Positions 61,343-64,000 of a DNA stretch of 64,000 nt are shown in pieces. The notes under the pieces were generated by a model. It searched no databases, was not told the DNA's origin, and saw only the letters and a program-made list of their open reading frames with translations. A program made the position numbers and the translations under genes. The stretch is from assembly GCA_017517705.1 (NCBI GenBank), contig JAFWYM010000044.1, positions 1-64,000 of the forward strand. Direction: 5' to 3'. This DNA is from Alistipes sp. (GTDB lineage: Bacteria; Bacteroidota; Bacteroidia; Bacteroidales; Rikenellaceae). Numbering within the stretch: the stretch's first letter is position 1; each line of letters opens with the position of its first letter.

Positions 61343-62887
61343 CTATGCAAGAAGCGACTTACCTCGTTTGTCGAGGTAGCTTACATCTATCATACCGACA
61401 CTCACATCGGTAGTAATCTTGATGCGCAGCTTGTACTTAAAAATCCAACGCATGCGGAGCGATATCACTCCGCTCAACAGGTATGCACGAACATAGGGAC
61501 TAACCCTGAGGTTGACATAGCGACAGCCCTTCTCTGCAAGCATCTGTATCTGATCCTCGATCTTCTTCTCCAGAAGCATCGTAGGCTCAACCTTACCCGT
61601 GCCATAACACGTAGGACATACATCCGATGTCTCGTTTATGGCGATGGGACGCACCCTCTGGCGCGTGATCTGCATAAGACCGAACTTCGTGAGGGGCAGA
61701 ATCGTGTGCTTAGCCTTATCCGTGGCCATGAACTTCTGCATCTCGGTGTATAGTGTCTGTCGACTCTGCGCCTTGCGCATATCGATGAAGTCAACAATGA
61801 CAATACCGCCCATATCCCTCAAGCGCAGCTGTCGTGCTATCTCCGCAGCTGCAGCAAGGTTCACCTCCAACGCCGTCTGCTCCTGGTCGTCGGCAGCCTT
61901 AGTGCGATTTCCGGAGTTGACGTCGATGACGTGCATAGCCTCCGTGTGCTCAATGATGAGATAGGCACCGCGACGTAGCGACACGTATTTTGCAAATAAC
62001 GACTTTATCTGTTTCGCGACATCGAAGTTATCGAAGATGGGCACCTTGCCTTTGTAGAGCTTCACCAAGTGCTCCATATCGGGCTTTATGGCGTGTACGT
62101 AGCTCTTAATCTCGTTGTACATAGCCTCGTCGTCGACCGATATCTGCGAAAAGGTGTCGTTCAACGAGTCGCGAATAATTGTGTTCACACGGCTCATCTC
62201 GCTCATCAGGCGAGCGGGAGCCTCGCTCTTGCGCATAGCGCCGAGAGCCCTGTTCCATCTCTCAACAAGAGAGAGTATGTCTTGCATAATGTCGATGTCC
62301 TCAGCCTCGGCCGCTGCCGTGCGTATGATGACACCGAAGTTCTGTGGCAGCACCTCCTGCGCCACCTTTCTAAGTCGTTTCTTTGCAGCATTTGAGCGTA
62401 TCTTCGTCGACACATAGACCTTATTCGTAAATGGCACGAGCACCACATTGCGACCTGCAAGCGACAGATCGGCCGTGAGCCTCGGCCCCTTTGTGGATAT
62501 TGCCTCCTTGGCAATCTGCACCATCACGGTCTGCCCCACCTGCAAGTGGTCGCCTATGCGCCCCTCCTTGGCCAACTGCGGCTCGAGCTTCATACTCTCA
62601 ACCCTCACCGTGCGCTTACCCGGCACGCGGCTCTCGACGACGCGTGTGAGCGACGCGAAATTCTCACCGAGGTCGAGGTAGTGGATGAAGGCATCCTTCT
62701 CGTGACCTATGTTTACGAATGCTGCATTGAGTCCGGGCATTATCTTGCGTACGCGACCAAGGTATATGTCGCCCACAGCAAAGCCTGTATCACACTGCTC
62801 CTTGTTCAACTCGACAAGCACCTTGTCCTCACATAGTGCTATCGATACCTCCGTTGGATTTACATTGATAATCAATTCTCTATTCAT
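61343..62887 (-). CDS. rng: Ribonuclease G/E family protein
   Basis: A 514-residue RNase E/G. An S1 RNA-binding domain lies near 35-110 (VGDIYLGRVRKIMPGLNAAFVNIG), and catalytic metal ligands are Asp322 (IDVNSG) and Asp366 (VDFIDM). CPTCYGTG forms the zinc-link Cys pair that joins subunits. There is no long C-terminal degradosome scaffold, so it is closer to RNase G. It starts the minus-strand run leading to mfd and coaX. Confidence 0.95.
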   Translation of the reverse strand: MNRELIINVNPTEVSIALCEDKVLVELNKEQCDTGFAVGDIYLGRVRKIMPGLNAAFVNIGHEKDAFIHYLDLGENFASLTRVVESRVPGKRTVRVESMKLEPQLAKEGRIGDHLQVGQTVMVQIAKEAISTKGPRLTADLSLAGRNVVLVPFTNKVYVSTKIRSNAAKKRLRKVAQEVLPQNFGVIIRTAAAEAEDIDIMQDILSLVERWNRALGAMRKSEAPARLMSEMSRVNTIIRDSLNDTFSQISVDDEAMYNEIKSYVHAIKPDMEHLVKLYKGKVPIFDNFDVAKQIKSLFAKYVSLRRGAYLIIEHTEAMHVIDVNSGNRTKAADDQEQTALEVNLAAAAEIARQLRLRDMGGIVIVDFIDMRKAQSRQTLYTEMQKFMATDKAKHTILPLTKFGLMQITRQRVRPIAINETSDVCPTCYGTGKVEPTMLLEKKIEDQIQMLAEKGCRYVNLRVSPYVRAYLLSGVISLRMRWIFKYKLRIKITTDVSVGMIDVSYLDKRGKSLLA

Positions 62888-62965
62888 ACGCTGAACAATG
62901 TAAATCGTTTAGTTTCGGCTGCGACACACGTCCGATGCCGACAGCCCCGTTTCAAAATAGACAAA

Positions 62966-62988
62966 GCTAAGAGTACTACACTCTTAGC
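62966..62988 (-). terminator. Terminator after the HU and small basic protein genes
   Basis: GCTAAGAGT (62966-62974) pairs with ACTCTTAGC (62980-62988), loop ACTAC. On the minus strand TTTGTCTATTTTG follows. The rest of 62888-63015 holds only the rng leader. Confidence 0.85.
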
Positions 62989-63015
62989 CCCATCTATTGT
63001 ACGATAAGATGAATA

Positions 63016-63105
63016 TTACTTCTTCTTATGACGATTCTTGCGAAGACGCTTCTTACGCTTGTGCGTAGCCATCTTATGACGCTTGTGCTTCTTTCCGTTT
63101 GGCAT
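63016..63105 (-). CDS. 29-residue basic protein, AURKAIP1/COX24 type
   Basis: A 29-residue frame begins MPNGKKHKRHKM and continues with ATHKRKKRLRKNRHKKK; 20 of 29 residues are Lys, Arg or His. The pattern matches the AURKAIP1/COX24 (mS38-like) family of tiny ribosome-associated proteins conserved in Bacteroidetes. It lies 27 bases after the HU gene and before a terminator. Its size makes it easily missed in annotation. Ribosomal association is inferred from the mitochondrial relatives. Confidence 0.8.
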   Translation of the reverse strand: MPNGKKHKRHKMATHKRKKRLRKNRHKKK

Positions 63106-63132
63106 AACTTATAATATTAAAAGGTTTGTTTC

Positions 63133-63405
63133 TTATTTTACCTCGCTTGCGAAGCTCTTAGCAGGCTTGAATGCGGGGATGTTGTGCTCGGGGATAGTGA
63201 TCGTAGTGTTCTTAGAGATGTTACGAGCAACCTTCATCGCACGCTTCTTGATGATGAAGCTACCGAAGCCACGAAGGTAAACATTCTCACCCTTGATCAT
63301 AGCACCCTTAACGCTCTCCATAAATGCCTCAACGATAGCCTGAACCTGAATCTTCTCTACACCGGTTGACTTCGCAATCTCGTTTACGATATCTGCTTTT
63401 GTCAT
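63133..63405 (-). CDS. HU/IHF family DNA-binding protein
   Basis: A 90-residue HU-type protein: MTKADIVNEIAKSTG, the dimer core, GFGSFIIKKR and the DNA-binding arm (ARNISKNTTITIPEHNIPAFKPAKSF) with the intercalating Pro. It bends and compacts DNA as a dimer. The promoter box is at 63493-63501. It probably shares a transcript with the small basic protein downstream. Confidence 0.95.
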   Translation of the reverse strand: MTKADIVNEIAKSTGVEKIQVQAIVEAFMESVKGAMIKGENVYLRGFGSFIIKKRAMKVARNISKNTTITIPEHNIPAFKPAKSFASEVK

Positions 63406-63492
63406 AGCTGTAATGTAATTTATTTAGTTTTATATTGTAACAAATGTTCAACAATCTTTGCCCTTCGGGGGGCCTTATAGCAAAAAATGTCC

Positions 63493-63501
63493 GCAAATAT
63501 A
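63493..63501 (-). promoter_or_regulatory. -7 promoter box of HU gene
   Basis: Minus-strand TATATTTGC matches TAnnTTTG; a TTTG on the same strand near 63522 fits a -33 element. The leader to the ATG is about 85 bases and contains a G/C-rich patch near 63463-63475. Confidence 0.6.
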
Positions 63502-63600
63502 CGGCAACTTTGGTGAATTTGCAAACAAAATACGAAATAAAATCTTTTTTTTATCCACGCAACATATTGGAAAGCAAATATTACGCCCTATAGGCCAACA

Positions 63601-64000
63601 CTAACGGAAGCTATTCAGAGCGTTAGCAAGACCCTCGACAGCCTGATCCAAACCCGACTGAATCTTACCGCCAATCATCATTCGCATCATCATATTAAGC
63701 TCGGCGTGGAGCACCATTCTAATGCGCGTATCGCGCTCACCAACCTCCTTCAACTGAATCCAAAAGCTGAAGTCGATAGGTATGCCACCCTCATCCGCAA
63801 CAATCTTAACATGCTTATTCTCAACACGCTCGGCGATACGCAAGCCTACCTTCATACCCTTAACCTTGAACGAACAGCTGTCGGGCGTAGCCTCCCACTC
63901 CTCAACCTTATCCTGGATGGCGGGAGTCATCAGATCCATACGCGAGATTATCGGGAAGATAAGCGCGGCAGGGTGATTTATCTGTTGTTGTTTCGATTCG
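63601..64000 (-). CDS. SRPBCC-fold protein, 5' end cut by window edge
   Basis: The minus-strand frame ending at 63601 is open to the last base of the window; before the internal ATG at 63939 it reads ESKQQQINHPAALIFPIISR, which fits the family, so the true start lies beyond 64000. The visible 132 residues match a small SRPBCC/START-like family of Bacteroidetes (DSCSFKVKGM, SFWIQLKEVGERDTRIRMVL), with a hydrophobic ligand cavity expected. Function unknown. Confidence 0.8.
   Translation of the reverse strand, partial: ESKQQQINHPAALIFPIISRMDLMTPAIQDKVEEWEATPDSCSFKVKGMKVGLRIAERVENKHVKIVADEGGIPIDFSFWIQLKEVGERDTRIRMVLHAELNMMMRMMIGGKIQSGLDQAVEGLANALNSFR

Noticed and set aside
1..64000. tRNA, rRNA, IS transposase, phage or plasmid genes
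   Set aside because: None was recognised on either strand; apart from the palindrome there is no sign of a mobile element, though short RNAs without clear structure cannot be excluded by eye.

Overview
The window looks like a chromosomal segment of a Bacteroidales bacterium, most likely near Alistipes (Rikenellaceae). The evidence is: promoter -7 boxes of the TAnnTTTG type in front of most transcription units; BACON-domain lipoproteins; a DUF4924 protein; an Rnf complex in the order B-C-D-G-E-A; and the order mfd / type III pantothenate kinase / outer-membrane protein / TPR protein / LptC / CNNM / SurA-PpiD protein. The family-level placement is inference from gene content; no 16S or tRNA gene is present.

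Layout. 1-665: 3' part of a Ser/Thr kinase running off the left edge. 804-8005: one likely operon of NAD synthetase, an RseC-like protein and the six-subunit Rnf ferredoxin:NAD+ oxidoreductase. 8268-12202 (minus): glutamate dehydrogenase, glycine-cleavage T protein and a YghO-like acyltransferase relative. 12496-15604: a two-component system followed by two PepSY-like exported proteins, with a direct-repeat operator candidate between them. 15671-15915: a long imperfect palindrome. 15922-19414 (minus): methionine operon metY-metX-hom. 19635-23446: cytidine deaminase, pseudouridine synthase, dtd, a secreted nuclease and DUF4924. 23598-24940: rpmH and obgE.

25022-39385 (minus) is the most unusual block. 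Seven large lipoproteins, with one GT2 glycosyltransferase among them, are built from BACON or FN3 modules, low-complexity linkers and several recurring beta-rich modules that I cannot assign to a named family. The modules are shuffled among the paralogues, and two of the genes share nearly identical signal-peptide DNA.

39705-47759 (plus): queuine tRNA-ribosyltransferase without its zinc cysteines, an LptF/LptG permease, a striking single ORF that joins a radical-SAM aminofutalosine synthase (MqnE) to a membrane-anchored three-PASTA protein, an RluD-type synthase, a YgiQ radical-SAM protein and a small helical lipoprotein. 47926-64000 (minus): PfkB-type kinase, phosphofructokinase, the conserved envelope/repair run listed above, RNase G, a 29-residue basic protein of AURKAIP1/COX24 type, an HU protein and an SRPBCC protein cut by the right edge.

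The best candidates for something undescribed are the MqnE-PASTA fusion, the modular lipoprotein array, and two housekeeping enzymes that lack expected key cysteines (NadE glutaminase domain; Tgt zinc site). All family calls come from reading the sequence; no database search was possible.
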